Assembly: GCA_963082975.1 (NCBI GenBank)
Contig: OY720346.1
Span: 34,313,787-34,377,786, forward strand
From: Labia minor
Taxonomy: Eukaryota; Arthropoda; Insecta; Dermaptera; Spongiphoridae
DNA length: 64,000 nucleotides
Direction: 5' to 3'
Shown: piece by piece, positions 49,131 through 62,100 of the stretch
Layout: each line of letters opens with the position of its first letter
How positions within the stretch are numbered: the stretch's first letter is position 1
Notes under the pieces: model-generated
The model's database searches: none
The model's input: the letters and a program-made list of their open reading frames with translations, nothing else
What the model was told of the DNA's origin: nothing
Made by a program: the position numbers and the translations under genes

Positions 49131-51015
49131 CTAAAAACAAACAACATACCAATGAAATAGTAATTAAAAATCAAATAATTAAATAAAAAAGATAGTATAT
49201 GTATTTGAAAAAAAAAATGTCTAATTTTACACATCAAAGTGTTAATATATTATTATCTTATATAATACCTTTTATCTATAAAGTCTATTTCATATCATTT
49301 AATTAATAATTCAAAAAATTAAAAAAAAAATGGAATTTTTACATTAAAAATCATAAATCATGGTAAGTGTAATAATTTTTTAAAATAGTTAAATTTATAA
49401 TAAAATTAATAATAATAGTTTATTATTGGATTGTTTTAATTTATTAATTTAAAAAAGATTTTATCATAAAACAATTATATTATTAAAAAATTATATTTTT
49501 TCATAAAAAATAAATTACATATATTTAAAATTTAATTTCTTATTAAAGCTTATTGAATTATTAATTATTATTTTTTTTAAATTTTATTTGCTACCTAGAT
49601 TAAAGTGTGACCTAGCATTTTATATTTATATTTATATTAAAAATTCCATAATTCAAAATAAAATAAAAATTTTAAAATTGTTTTTTGATAAATGAAGATA
49701 AAAAATTGAGTAAGTAATATATTTATTTTTCAGATTCCAAAAAAAAAAAAAAATTAAGCAATGTGCTTAAAAAAAAATTAATTAAAAAGCTGAACAATTT
49801 CAAAGTTCGTATTAATTAATAATTAATAGTATGAATTGTATATTAATTTTTATCTTAGATAATATGTCTATTATCAATATTTCGATTTCTTCAACTTATA
49901 CGTCTTTTTGCTTATTATTATTTAATAAAATAAAAGAAGCAAAAAATATTAAAATTTATCAGTTACTGTTCTTTTATAATCATTTAGTTTACTAAAATCT
50001 ACACCTATTTTAATTAAAGAAAAAATTTATAATTAAATTAAATATTTATCTAAGATATTAAATAAATACTTAAATATATAATTCAAATAAATAAAAGTAT
50101 ATGTCTTCTTAAGTTATTTTAAGACAACAAGAGCTTTCCATTTAAATTTGAAATATCTCAAAATAATTATTTAAAATTATCCTTTTATATTTATAATGTC
50201 CTGTCATTATAATTATCTAAAAAAATTAAATAAATTAAAATATTTGTTGAATAAATTAATAGCTTTATTTTATCATTTTAATTATACTATATTATAAAAT
50301 TAGTTATTGGTATTATTTATTCTTATAATAGTTTTTTAAAAGCGAGAGTAAGAGTTTAATTTTAATTATTTTTTCTTAATATCTATATGAAGATTTTAAA
50401 TACAAAATATTAATTATTAAAATCAATAAAGTGCATATAACTAATAAAGTCAAATCAACAAATAATTTATTATTACGACATTAGAAATATTAAATTTCAA
50501 AATTTGTTTTTGGGGTTTGTTGTCATATTTTAGAATATTTTTTATTAAATGAATTTCATGTTAAATTTTACCATTTTAACTAATTATTATTAACTATATT
50601 TTATTATATATATAAATATAGATTAAATAATTTTAATAGAAATATTTTGATTATTTTATTATTATTGTTCAATTATCAAAGTTGAAGTGATAGGATAATA
50701 AAAAATTAAAATTTTTTTAAATATTATCATAATATTTATAATCAAATATTTATTTATTCAAATAGATATAGATAAAATGAAATGGAATAATTATTATCTA
50801 CGTATTGTATATATAATTTTGTTTAAATATACATTATATATATTACATACAATCCAATATATTTGTATATATATATAGAATAATAATGGTTATTTTATTT
50901 AATGAAGAGGAGAAAGGGTTTTGTCTATCTCTAAAACTAAATGGATTAAATAGATAAATTGTTGGGAATTAATTAGTTAGTTAATTGAATACTTGCACAT
51001 ATATTCATTACTTAC
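49131..51015 (-). other. abrupt intron 2
   Basis: AT-rich intron of about 1.9 kb. Nothing but low-complexity sequence is seen. Confidence 0.5.
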
Positions 51016-51231
51016 ATTATGACGTTTATGGTGCGAATGTGAATCACGGCCACTGCTTGTTGGAACGTCAGCTAAACCTCGTACTTGTAACATTTGTGCT
51101 GTTTTTAAAAAATCAGACAATTGATCTTGGCCAATATGAACTTCGCCATTATACATAAACCTTAATAATGATTCCATATCTTTCTCCTTTACATCTCGTA
51201 GTATTACAATTGGATGTTGACATGGATTTGC
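51016..51231 (-). CDS. ab: abrupt, shared exon 2 (C-terminal half of BTB)
   Basis: 216 nt (72 codons), acceptor AATATTTAG, donor AAT|GTAAGT, phase 0 both ends. It reads ANPCQHPIVILRDVKEKDME, then LLRFMYNGEVHIGQDQL, FLKTAQMLQVRGLADVP and a His/Ser tail. The PCQHPIVI-LRDV, F-MYNGEV and F-LKTA-LQ-RGLADV blocks are the diagnostic second half of the insect TTK-type BTB domain. They match Abrupt most closely (YNGEV rather than the YRGEV/YHGEV of Bab, Ttk or Broad). Skipping this exon would keep the frame but destroy the BTB fold. Confidence 0.92.
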
Positions 51232-51952
51232 CTAAATATTATAAACAAATTAAAAACAGATTTATAAATTAGAATATAAAATTTTATTGATATTTTAGAT
51301 GGAAATAAATCTAAACATTACATTTTAAAAATAAAACTAAATAATTTATTTATTTCTAATTTATGCAATTTTTTTTTCCAATGATTGTTTTTATTCTAGA
51401 ATATATATGTATATATGTATATTCTTTAAAATTACTAATTCTAAAATATTTTTTAACTTTTTTTTTTATTCTTGCAAATTGTCCATTCAATTATTCTTAT
51501 AGAAAAAAGAGATAATCTTATATATATTTAGTATGATAAAAATCCTAAATATCTAGTGATTGTTCATATGATGCCATCTTCCCCATTGTTGTAAAAAGTC
51601 TATATTTTAAAACTATTTTTATAGTATTTATTTTAACACTATTTATAATTAAAATAATTTAATAAGGACAGTATTTTCTGTAACAATTAATATTATTTGT
51701 TATATATTTGATAATACCAATTACATAAGAATATTCATTATTTGAAATTGAGAAAAATTTATAAAAGAAATATTTAATGTTAATTTTTATTAATTTCATG
51801 ATCGCGCCCCCTAGGTTGGAAAACACTGACTTAAGAGATACTCATTTTTCAAAACCTCTCATGTATACTTTTCATCTTTTCTTTAAAAAAAAATCTTTAC
51901 TAGATATTAATTGAAAATTTAGATCATTTTTTTTATTTTTATTATTATTAAC
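51232..51952 (-). other. abrupt intron 1 (between BTB halves), with hAT-like end
   Basis: AT-rich intron splitting the BTB domain after RRLLK. At 51799-51828 the plus strand reads ATCGCGCCCCCTAGGTTGG...AACACTG, the reverse complement of a hAT-type end (CAGTGTTTTCCAACC). The donor GTTAAT is weak. Confidence 0.55.
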
Positions 51953-52204
51953 CTTTAATAAACGTCGAAAATAGGGGCTGCATGCTGAGAGCACCACTTT
52001 ATGGGCGGTGAATGAGCAACCATCACATGCCAATGTTACATCCACAAAATCCTCTTCATCTCTTAAATGTCGAAATGAGGATAGGATAGATGCATGGAAA
52101 TCATTCCATCGTAGACTATATTGTTGCTCGGAGCCTAAATCCGAATTATTTGCGGCACCTGTGCCACCAGTGCCGTTACCAGTTCCACCGCTACCGTCAC
52201 CCAT
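51953..52204 (-). CDS. ab: abrupt, shared exon 1 coding part (N-terminal half of BTB)
   Basis: 252 nt (84 codons) from ATG at 52204 to donor AAG|GTTAAT. Residues 1-26 are Gly/Thr/Asn-rich. BTB starts at [18 protein letters not shown] (27-44), continues [17 protein letters not shown] (46-62) and ends [19 protein letters not shown] (66-84). The sequence [18 protein letters not shown] is nearly diagnostic for Abrupt; Lola, Fruitless, Tramtrack, Bab and Broad differ here. BTB drives dimerisation and corepressor contact in the nucleus. With exons at 51231-51016, 49130-48846, 47299-47023 and 46073-46011 it forms the shared 364-codon N-terminal part of all five isoforms. An upstream in-frame extension to 52370 is open, so the true start could be further 5'. 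Confidence 0.92.
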
Positions 52205-52256
52205 ATTGGATGATGTTGATGTAATGATGGATTTCTTGGATTGGAGTTCCTTTGTG

Positions 52257-52364
52257 TCAGGAATTGGTAGTGCTGCTGGTTCGCGATCGTAATGCGCGAT
52301 AATGTTTTTCCCCTCTATGCGGCGTGCGAAGACGAGGGGCGCGGCGCCAAGCGCGACCGCGCAT
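52257..52364 (-). promoter_or_regulatory. Upstream ORF in the abrupt 5' leader
   Basis: A 35-codon ATG frame, arginine-rich ([13 protein letters not shown]...), in a different phase from the main ORF. It ends TGA 52 nt before the ATG at 52204. Exon start is 52370 (acceptor TTTTGCAG). If used, it would reduce translation of the main frame. The strongly G+C-rich leader may be structured. Confidence 0.4.
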
Positions 52365-52370
52365 AGGCCC

Positions 52371-53775
52371 CTGCAAAATACAAACGGCTCAGATGGGGTG
52401 AAAATTTTTAAGGGATAGGAGTAGATACTTATATTTTAAAGGAATATATAGTTAGCATTGATAATTATTGAAATCAGTCATTAGCCAATCCTTCTCGTTT
52501 AATCAACAAAGATTTAAGAATCTATAATCAATTTAATTTTAATCTTTAATGATTAGAAACTAATTTAATACATTTTTTTAATTAAATTCAAAAGAGTAGA
52601 GGAGTGGAGAGATAATTCAGAAAATAGATGAAGAGACGTAAAAAGGTAGTTATGGGGGGTTATGGGCTAGAAAAAGATATTAAGACAGACATAAAGAGAA
52701 AATATATAAATTATATATAATAAGTATTTCTCTAATATTTATATTAAAAAAAAGGAAAAAATTGTTTTAATATATTTGAGTGTTTATTTTTTTATAAAGT
52801 ATCATTAGAAAATCGTGATTCTTCTGACCGCGATTTTTAGACTGTTTTGAAAAATGATATCTTTTGAAAAATATGTATATAGCCTAAGTATAATTGACAA
52901 AATTGATATAATTGCTAAGGAATAGTAATCATTTTAAAGATAATTAATCAAGCAATTTGGGCGTAACCGTGAATAAGAATAATCAACATTCATTATTCTT
53001 CTTTGCATTTCATGGCCCACCTTTTTCTTTACTAGAAGAAATAAGACAGACGCATTTTTAAAACAGAAGTACATTCATGTGACCTAAATACTAAATGATA
53101 GTGGCAATTAATTAATAAAAATTACATACCTAGTTAATTATCACGTTTGAATATTCATTAGTGGATTAAAAATTTAAAAAAAAAAAAGATTTTTTCAATT
53201 TTAGAGCAAAGTAGGATAGAATTGTTTATACAAATTAACAATATATTGTGGTTCTTTTAAAATCAATATTTTATTTTGATATTTATGTAAAAGATTTAAA
53301 ATTAATTTATTTCTATATATGCGAGATTTAATTATAATATTCTATAATATTTAATTAATTGATATTTTATATAATCAGTATATCAATAAACTTTATTATA
53401 AATAAATTAAAAATTAATTGAAATAATAATTCTCTAATTATATATTTCATATAAATAAAATATAGGAGTTAAATTTCAATATTTGGAGTAATACATGAAA
53501 ATAATTTTCCTTATTTTTATAATCATATTTTAAGTTGAATACTAAATTATTCTATTTATATAAAAACAATAAGAGATTAATTGATCAATGTCAAAGTAAG
53601 TGAAGGATATTTTGTGTGAATCGTTAGGGTCGAAATATTCAAATAGAAAAGTTACAAATTAAATGAATAGACATTAACCGGGCATGTCGTAACGGATTTT
53701 TTTTTTATTTGTGTAGGATGACAAAAGGGCTTAATAAACCGATACATTACACTATTCAGAGAAAGAAAAACTCAA

Positions 53776-53812
<37 letters not shown>

Positions 53813-55470
53813 TATTAATTATAATTAAATTAAATATAAATTCATAATTATATATGAATAATTTTAAATTTAAATAAAATATTATAAGTAAATATATAAA
53901 ACAAAAAAATAAAATAAAAAACACTTAATTTTGAAACGCTTAGGAAATAAAAAAGTTATTACTTAATATTGACATGTCAGTTTTAAAAAACTATCAAATA
54001 AAATTCATTTCATATAAATTTTTAAAAATTCATATAATTTATTAAAATAAACATATTCACACAATTTTATAATTTGAGAAATGAGAGACTTAGATCTATT
54101 GAATTTATACACTTATAAAATTATTCTAACTTATGATTACAATCTATTTGATTACAAAAGGTGATTTTTGTAAATTTTTATATTAAATAATGTATTAGTT
54201 AAGTAGGAGTAATTAAAAAAAAGTGAATTTATTTTTTAATTCCAAAGTGTTTTTATATATGAATAGATTTTAAAATTTAGAAATTGAACTATATACATAC
54301 ATATATATATATGCACATTATGTATAAATATAATATAAATATAAATATTAAAATGATGGAATTTTATAAAATTTAATTTTGTATTGGGCCTAAATATGAT
54401 GTAAGCTCTCACATACCAATATCTACTTTCAATAGGAATAAAGAGAATATTTTTTGGAAAATGTCCCTAGGTGATTGCATTATTGAAAGGAAAGTTCAAT
54501 AGATATTTTTCTCAAGCAACATAAAGTGATGAGGGTGTAGTGTAACAATAACAGACATTACAATTAAAGAATGTTCATACTCTATTGTCCTTGTTGTGTT
54601 TATTGAAAAAAATTTCTGCAAACAATTCTAATACAAAAATATTTAACAAAAATAACTTTTTAAATTGACAATTTCGAACTATTTTCTAATATTAGATTAA
54701 ATTATTAAAGAATCAAATTTATTTCAATTATATAAAATACACTTGAAACCAATGTTTCCAAAAAAATTTTACAAAATTAATTCTGAAAATCAAAACTTGC
54801 AAATATCATTTAGAATATTTATATTATTTCAAAGTTTAATTTTAAATAGCTATTAATTTTTTTTTTTTACGCAAATTATATTGAAATTGAAATATTTAAA
54901 TTTTAATACTACAAGATTTATTTATTAGAAAAATCTCTTATTTTTCAATATATAGTTTAGACATTAGAATTTTTTTTTAATCACGGAAAATTTAGTGATT
55001 AATTTTTTTATCTAATTTTCTTAAATACTTTGCCATTAAACTACTTATTTTTGAAAAATAAATTAAAATATGATAATATTTATTCAGACTAAATAAATAG
55101 TAAAATTAATTGTAAATATAGAATTTGAATGATTGGTAATTGCCTCTTTTTTCGACCACAATTCAGTAAATGTTTATAAGGACTGAACAAATAATACATT
55201 CAGGGTGGTCTAAAATTCCATAAATTTTATCAATTGTAACAACCTTCAAACAAAAAAATAAAAATTAAAAAAATAAATTTTTAAATTACAAGAATAATAT
55301 TTTTAAATATTTTTAAATAATAATAAATAAAATTTTAAAATTTTAAGAGAAATATAAAAATATATATATAGTATAATATTAATAGAGATGAAAAAAATTT
55401 CAGTTTTTCGATCACGTCTTATTTGTAGATCGAGGTAGAGAAAGGGAGAGAAAGATCAATGTAGAGATGC

Positions 55471-55506
<36 letters not shown>

Positions 55507-58500
55507 GCATATATATATATATATATATATATACCTGCATATATATATATATATAAGGTCAAAAGATATTTTCTACCCCCTGTAAATAGGTGGAAAGTAA
55601 CCGATCGATCTTTTCAAAAGCGGTTTTGCTCTCATCTCCTTTGACAGAGTTGAGAGAATATGAAAGAGGGAAAAAAAACTTCTCTAAATAAATATTTAAG
55701 AGATTTATTTTGATAATATAATCATCAAAAAATTTATTCAAAAATATTTGATCAGTCTAAATAATTGTAATAATAAAGTCTTTGAAAAAAATGTCTATTT
55801 TTATAGATTCTCTATCAATAATCATTGTATATCCTTTTTTTGTGATTACATTTATATAAATTGAGGTTTATTTTTTACCAAAAATATTCTAAAAATAAAA
55901 TCAATTCAATCAAAATACTTTATTATAAAATAATTAAATTAATTTTCATTTAATAAAACAAAATATATGATAAATTAACAAAAAAAAAAAAAAAAAAAAT
56001 AAAATGATGTAAATCTTGTAATTATTATAAAAATTATTTTTTGTTTAGTTTTAATTACAAAAATTATGTATATGCTTAAAATATATATTTAGTATCAATG
56101 ATCATCAAAATACATAGAACAATTCACCTCTGTATTGTATTTTATAATTTATGTGTTTTATTTTTATTTAAAATGTCAAAATGGATATTTTTTTTTAATT
56201 CGAGTTGTATTTTACCCCGTATGTCCGCCACACGCAAAACATGTTCCCTCTCACATGACAGATTGACGCGTTTTGTAGCTTTTGTAGCCGAAACTCCAGT
56301 TGTTCAACGTTCGTCCGGTGATTACAATGTCACCTATCATCTCAATAACTACGACACAATATCAATTTATTTTTTAGAAAATTATTTATTCACATTTGGC
56401 ATATCTTATGAGAAAAAAATTAATTTAATTAATAATTAATTTTTTCTTTGCACTTTAATTTAAAATTTTCATTGAAATCTTTTATCTCAAGTTAGTCATG
56501 TGCTTTATTAATTATTTTTGATAACATCATAAAAAATTACATTAAAAGATAGATTATGTAGAATGAAATATTTACTTATTTAATCAATTATTTTAAATAA
56601 ATTTTACATTTTTATTTACAATTTACAAGATATAGTCATTTGACAAAAATCATTTTTTTTGCAGAAAAATTGTCACTTTTACACTTTTATTTTAGTGTCA
56701 TGAATGTTAAATATTTGTGTATTCTAAATACATATTAGAAATGATAAAAGGAATTGCAATGATTCAGAAAAATGCTCGTTTCTATGTAAACTCGTATAAG
56801 AATTTAAATCATTTTATTATATCAATTATCCTTAAATAATCACAAATCACGATTATAATATATTTTTCTTATCTGACAAGTTCGCGAAATTAGTTTCTAA
56901 AGAAAATTTACTTTAAAAAGAGCTAATATAAGTAAATGTTTATTTATTTATTTTTTTACTTTTATTTAAATAATTTAAAAAAATAATAAAATAATAATTA
57001 TTTATAGGTATAGATACGTTCTGAGAGAATTTATTTAATATTATATTAATAAATCCATTATTTATTATATTAATTTTTTCCTTTTCCTGTTTGAAAATAT
57101 ATAATCTCTCAAGGACAACTTTAAAATAACAAGAAAAAAAAATTATTAAAGAACAATTTCTTTTAAAATGTAAATGACAAAATTATCATTTGTGATTAAG
57201 ATCACAGACAACCACACACTCTATTATGAGAAAAAGTGGGAAAAAATTAAATATCCAAGTAAAACAAATATTTTTTGTTTTGTTTATATTTTAAATTCAA
57301 TTAGAAATATTAATATATTTATTTATTTGTTTAATTTTCTTTCAGAAATTCATACTTAATTAAGTATTGGTATTGGTATTGGTTTACTTTAATGTGTTTT
57401 TAAGATTATTATTTATAATTTTTTCTTCTTATTATTTAATATGGAAATCATCCTTTTCATTCTTCATTTAATATTAAACAAATTTGAATCTCTTTTGAAT
57501 GAAGACTTAGGAGGAATTTTACAGAAATATCATATTTTGTAAATGTTTTCCCCATAAACATTTCACTAATTATTTTTTGATTGGCACCTTCTTAATTTTG
57601 ATAATTCTTATATTTGTAACATAAATTAGGTGATCCTTTGGATCATTCTATTATTTATATTTAATTAAAATATCATAAATGAAAGAGTGAAGTCAATAAT
57701 TATTTGTTAAATTTTCTATTATTGATATAATATTTATTCATGATGTATTTAATTGAAATGAGTTATTTGATGATACACGTTCATCATAGAATGTTTGTTC
57801 ACATTTGGAATATATGTTTATTTATTAATTTTAGAGATATATGTATTACTCTGATATTATACGATATTAATAAAAAGCAACGAAATTAATATTATCTTAA
57901 CACTTGTACTAAAATAATACAGTACTTACCTGAAAAAAAATCACCGAATAACCTCTCAATATTTTAAAAAATGTTTACTTTATAAACTGAATATTTTTAT
58001 TTAAGGATATTGTGCTTCTCTGACTAGAAATATTAATTATTACAATAATCCACCATTTTACTATTCTTAGTAAATAATTGTAGAGGATCAATCAATATTA
58101 AAAAAAAACTCAGAAATTATTTTGAATCAGAATGTAGGTAAAGGCGAGACACAATCTGTACAGATAACCTGTGTGACAATGAATACATATCAATTTTAAA
58201 TATCTCCAAAATTATTATAAACAGACAATTTTCATTTCCAAATATTTAAAAAAGTTATTTTAATTAAATTAATGTTTGTTAAATATTATAGTAGAAATAA
58301 GATTTAATGTTTCTTTAATTATCATATAAATATCAATAAATGAAATAAAAATGATGTTTTCAAAAAATTAAATATATATATATTCCGAAAACTCCATGAA
58401 TCATTGTAATGTTTTGATTTGGATATTTATTCGCACTTGTTATTAATTTGCTTTAATTAACAGGTAATCATTTAATAAGATTATAAACAGGTCGGTCGAT

Positions 58501-60050
58501 TGATTGATTCTTCATTTAAAATCCCTTTTTTATGTAAATTTGGACAGATTTAAAGATCGGTAAAATATACAAACATATATACTTAAGTATATACCTACTT
58601 AAAATTATTACTTTTATAATTAGGATGAGATTAAATATTTCTTTATTTTATTTTTCATTTTGAAAGCATTTCATTGAACCTATTTTGTATTAATAATCTA
58701 TTCCTATTTTTACTAAGGATATAATAGTGTTAATTTCTTTATGAAATTCATTCACTTCTTAGATCATTATATAAATAAATATATTTTTGAGATATTAAAT
58801 TTATATTATAATAATTAAGGTATTGACCTATTTTGGACGGCCGATTATTTTATCTTCAAATACTTAAAGAAAGTGAATAATCTAAACTTTTTCTTCAAGA
58901 GTTTGAAAACACAACTTGATTGATTTACTCGAAACATTGTTTAAAATAAATAAATAATTGTCTTTTAATTTTTTTTTCTCATGATATTCCTTTTCGTTAA
59001 TATATATATTGAATTTTTCTTATTATATTTAAATATAAAATCCTTAAATATATATTTTTTACTAACATTTTATTATGAAATTAAACTGTTTTTATATATT
59101 AATATTATTTAGTAGTAAAAATTAAAGTAATTTATACTTAATGTTATATATATCTATATCTATAGATATAGATATAGATATATATGTATAATGAAAATAT
59201 AATATTATTAAAAAAATTAAAAAGTATAGAAAATAAGATTTATATGAGACAATTTATTTATTTTAATATAATTATTTGATTAATCCATTCTTAGAAAGAA
59301 TAAACCATTTTTAAAATTTATTTTGTCATATTTTTAAATATAGTTACGTTAAAAAATTTTTTATTAACAATATAGTATTTTCTTCTCTTGAATATCAAAC
59401 ACATATATCAAAATTAATTATAAATTATAAAAAGTTTGTTCATTGATTTATTAAAATCTGTATAAACCAGAAATAATAATTATATATTAAACAAATCCCA
59501 AATTTAATAAGTTTTTGTATTATGTTAAAATTTTCTATATTATTATTAAAATTATAAACATCATATATTTTTTTTAATATTTAGACACTATTTCCGAATT
59601 AATTTATTTATATAATATATATAAATTATAAATATATTTTATATATATGATCTGGTTTGATGTTTCCTGTATTCAAAATTTAAATTTTTAAAAGTATTTT
59701 ATATATAATTTATTAAAATTATTTATTTATCTATCAAAAATCGATATATATTTTGTATTTTCGTAATTAAAACAGATTCGAAAAATAAAGTGTTATTGTT
59801 TTTAACTTTAAGATTAATAATTACAATTTCTAATATATATACGTATATATATATATTTATATTTAATAATATAAGAATTTATTTAATACTATTATTATTA
59901 TTATTATTAAATAGAATATAGTGATTGTCAAAAATACTGAATTAAGCAAATGTCAATATGAATAATTAATAATATTTTATCTTTTTTTTAGAGAAATTTT
60001 TGACTGTGAATAAATATTTATTTATTTTTTTTTTAAGTAATAATTTTAAA
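52371..60050 (-). other. abrupt first intron/upstream region
   Basis: About 7.7 kb of AT-rich DNA with TA runs (53781-53810, 54300-54312) and an AT-palindromic tract at 55468-55553. A patch of ordinary composition at about 56210-56360 has an open plus-strand frame (MSATRKTCSLSHDRLT, VAETPVVQRSSGDYN) that I cannot assign. No other feature is supported. Confidence 0.45.
55468..55553. repeat. AT microsatellite with inverted GCAGGT/ACCTGC punctuation
   Basis: GCAGGT(AT)nACCTGC(AT)nACCTGC(AT)n: TA runs interrupted by ACCTGC with the inverse GCAGGT at the left border. The first unit is a perfect palindrome that could form a cruciform or hairpin. Confidence 0.75.
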
Positions 60051-61362
60051 ATTTCTAATAAATGCGAAATTTCCTTTCTATTGATTTTGAAGCAAAATGT
60101 TAAGAGAGAAAGAGAGAGAGAGAGTGACGAGCTATGTGTTTGTGTTGGGTGAGAGGTGGAGGGGGGAATAAAAAGGGGGTGCGCGGGTGGAAAGGAGAGG
60201 GATGAAGTAAATTGAACACCCTTTTCCTCTTAGAAATGTTACAATTAGTAAAGGGCGTGCCCTTTATGAACGATGGTCAACGCCTTTCAAAATAAGATGT
60301 TTATAATCGATATATTTTTTTCATTTAGATTGATATATATATATATATAAATAAAATACAAAATAAATTAAATAAATAAATTCTTTTTTGTTTGAATTAG
60401 AATATGAAGATAATTAATTTATAAGATGAATTATGGGGGATGAATTTTGTTATTTTTTGGCGGCCATTTGTCGATTGAATCTGGACACAATCGATTCACC
60501 TGTCTACTTAATCTTGCCCCTTTGAAGATGATGAAAGAGGAGGGTGTGCGGATGGGGGAGTCCTCGGGGAGGGTACGGAAAGCGACACTTTTATTTCATC
60601 TTTTATGTTTTTTTTTTTTTCTTTTTGGCTTTTTTTATTTTTGGCTCCATTAAATGGTATTGACAATACGGAGAGCGCCGGGTCAAGTTAAATTTAGTGA
60701 ACGAAATTAATTAGATGGCGGTTTAGTCTCCAATTTGTATGGATGAAGTATGGATGGATGGATGGATTGGGGATGGAGGAGAGGAGTTTACAAATGAACG
60801 ATTGCGACCAAAGGAGGGTGGCTATGTTTTCAAACTTTGCGAAAAAGACGCCTTCTTTAGGATCAGGACGATTGCACAACACCACCAACCAATCAATAGC
60901 GGTTTTCGGATAAATCACTTGAATTTCTTGCGCAGGGATGGGCAATTGGGGTTGCGGTGCGCGGATTAAGCAGCCCTTGTATTGATTTCCTCATCATTGA
61001 GAAAATGTCATTTTTTCCCTTATTATTATTATTTTTTTTTTTAATCAATATTAAAAAATAAACCAAAAAAAAAAAAAATAAAATAAAATAAAGAGAGTAA
61101 ACAAGACGGAGAGGGAAAGAGATAGAAAGAGAGTGGGTGAGTGTTGTGAAGATGAAGCTATACATATAATAATATTAAGATAGATACCTTGTGGGGCGAA
61201 ATGCATTGTAAACGATGTGACGTGATAACCGAAGAAATTTTTCTTTTTTATTTTATTTTATTATTTGTACACACCACATATACACATGGAATAATTATTA
61301 AAAAAATTCTTCACGTTCACTCGAGACACTTGGAGATAAAAACACACGAGAACACTTGATTT

Positions 61363-61401
<39 letters not shown>

Positions 61402-62100
61402 TAAAAAAAAGAATAATATTTTTTTCTTTTAGAAAAAAAAAATAATATGTATTTATAAAAAAATAATTAAATTCTTGTTAATTTTGAAAAATGAAAATAA
61501 AAAATAAGGTACATATCCTGTACGTATGTATAGTGCGTCAGATTTTGTTTAAGCGCAGCGAAAGCCAAGTGGCGCGAGCAGGCAGCCAGCAACTGGGGGG
61601 AATGGCAGCAGCAGCAATAGAGTGCCAGCCACCAGGAACACCCTCCTCCCCACTCCTCCGTATCCCCTCTCTCACTCTCTTTTTCTCCTCCCCACTCTAA
61701 TACCAATGAATCCCCACTACCCGAGCGATGGAGGGCACAACTTGCCCTCCCCCCTCCCTTCAACCCTGCGCAGCGCTACAAAAAAAAAGAAAAAAAAAAA
61801 AAACAACCAAAAAGTACTCCTCCGGAGGCTTTGCACGGCTATCGATTGCTGTCGCGCGCTTAAAGCCTCCAGCACCAATCGATCTCTCCCTCTCCCATCA
61901 CACTCCCCCGTCTATCATCTCTCTCACCTACTACATCTACCCCACTCTAAGAAAATCTCCCCCTTACTCTCCCTCCTTCACATCCATTCTCCATAGTATG
62001 CCCCTCCATCCGCACTTTACAAGATTATTTTTTAATAACGCCGGTGTTTCGACCTTCATCAAACAATTCACATCCCAAAGATCTCTCAATTGAAAAGAAA
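60051..62100 (-). promoter_or_regulatory. Candidate abrupt promoter/5' exon region (G+C- and CT-rich)
   Basis: The longest departure from AT-richness outside the coding exons: GA/GGG-rich at 60100-60220, mixed at 60450-60970 and CT/GC-rich at 61540-62000 with several CpG (GCGCGAGC, GCGCAGCGC, CGCGCGC). No convincing frame is conserved-looking, and the many overlapping open frames are compositional. Its location upstream of the non-initial exon at 52370 and its promoter-like composition make it the best candidate for abrupt first exon(s), but no TATA/Inr is definable and a separate transcript is possible. Confidence 0.35.

Noticed and set aside
51953..52204. BTB gene as broad, lola, fruitless, tramtrack or bric-a-brac
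   Set aside because: The BTB sequence [18 protein letters not shown] and YNGEVHIGQDQL, the finger exon RSAHTLRTHLEDKH and the following STKDLPVLPMPS/PAELRARASPTG fit Abrupt. The named genes differ at these positions. Only the exon layout is lola/broad-like.
56098..56439. 113-codon plus-strand frame called as a gene
   Set aside because: Only the middle third looks protein-like; both ends are translated AT-rich DNA, and no splice context or family was recognised. Kept as a finding only.
19750..61400. Numerous TA, TAA, ATT and CA microsatellites as regulatory or replication signals
   Set aside because: Expected in this base composition; no associated structure except the punctuated palindrome at 55.5 kb.
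61467..62093. Long overlapping frames in the CT-rich tract
   Set aside because: Open on several phases because of (CT/CCT) composition; products are Ser/Pro/Leu low-complexity without domains.
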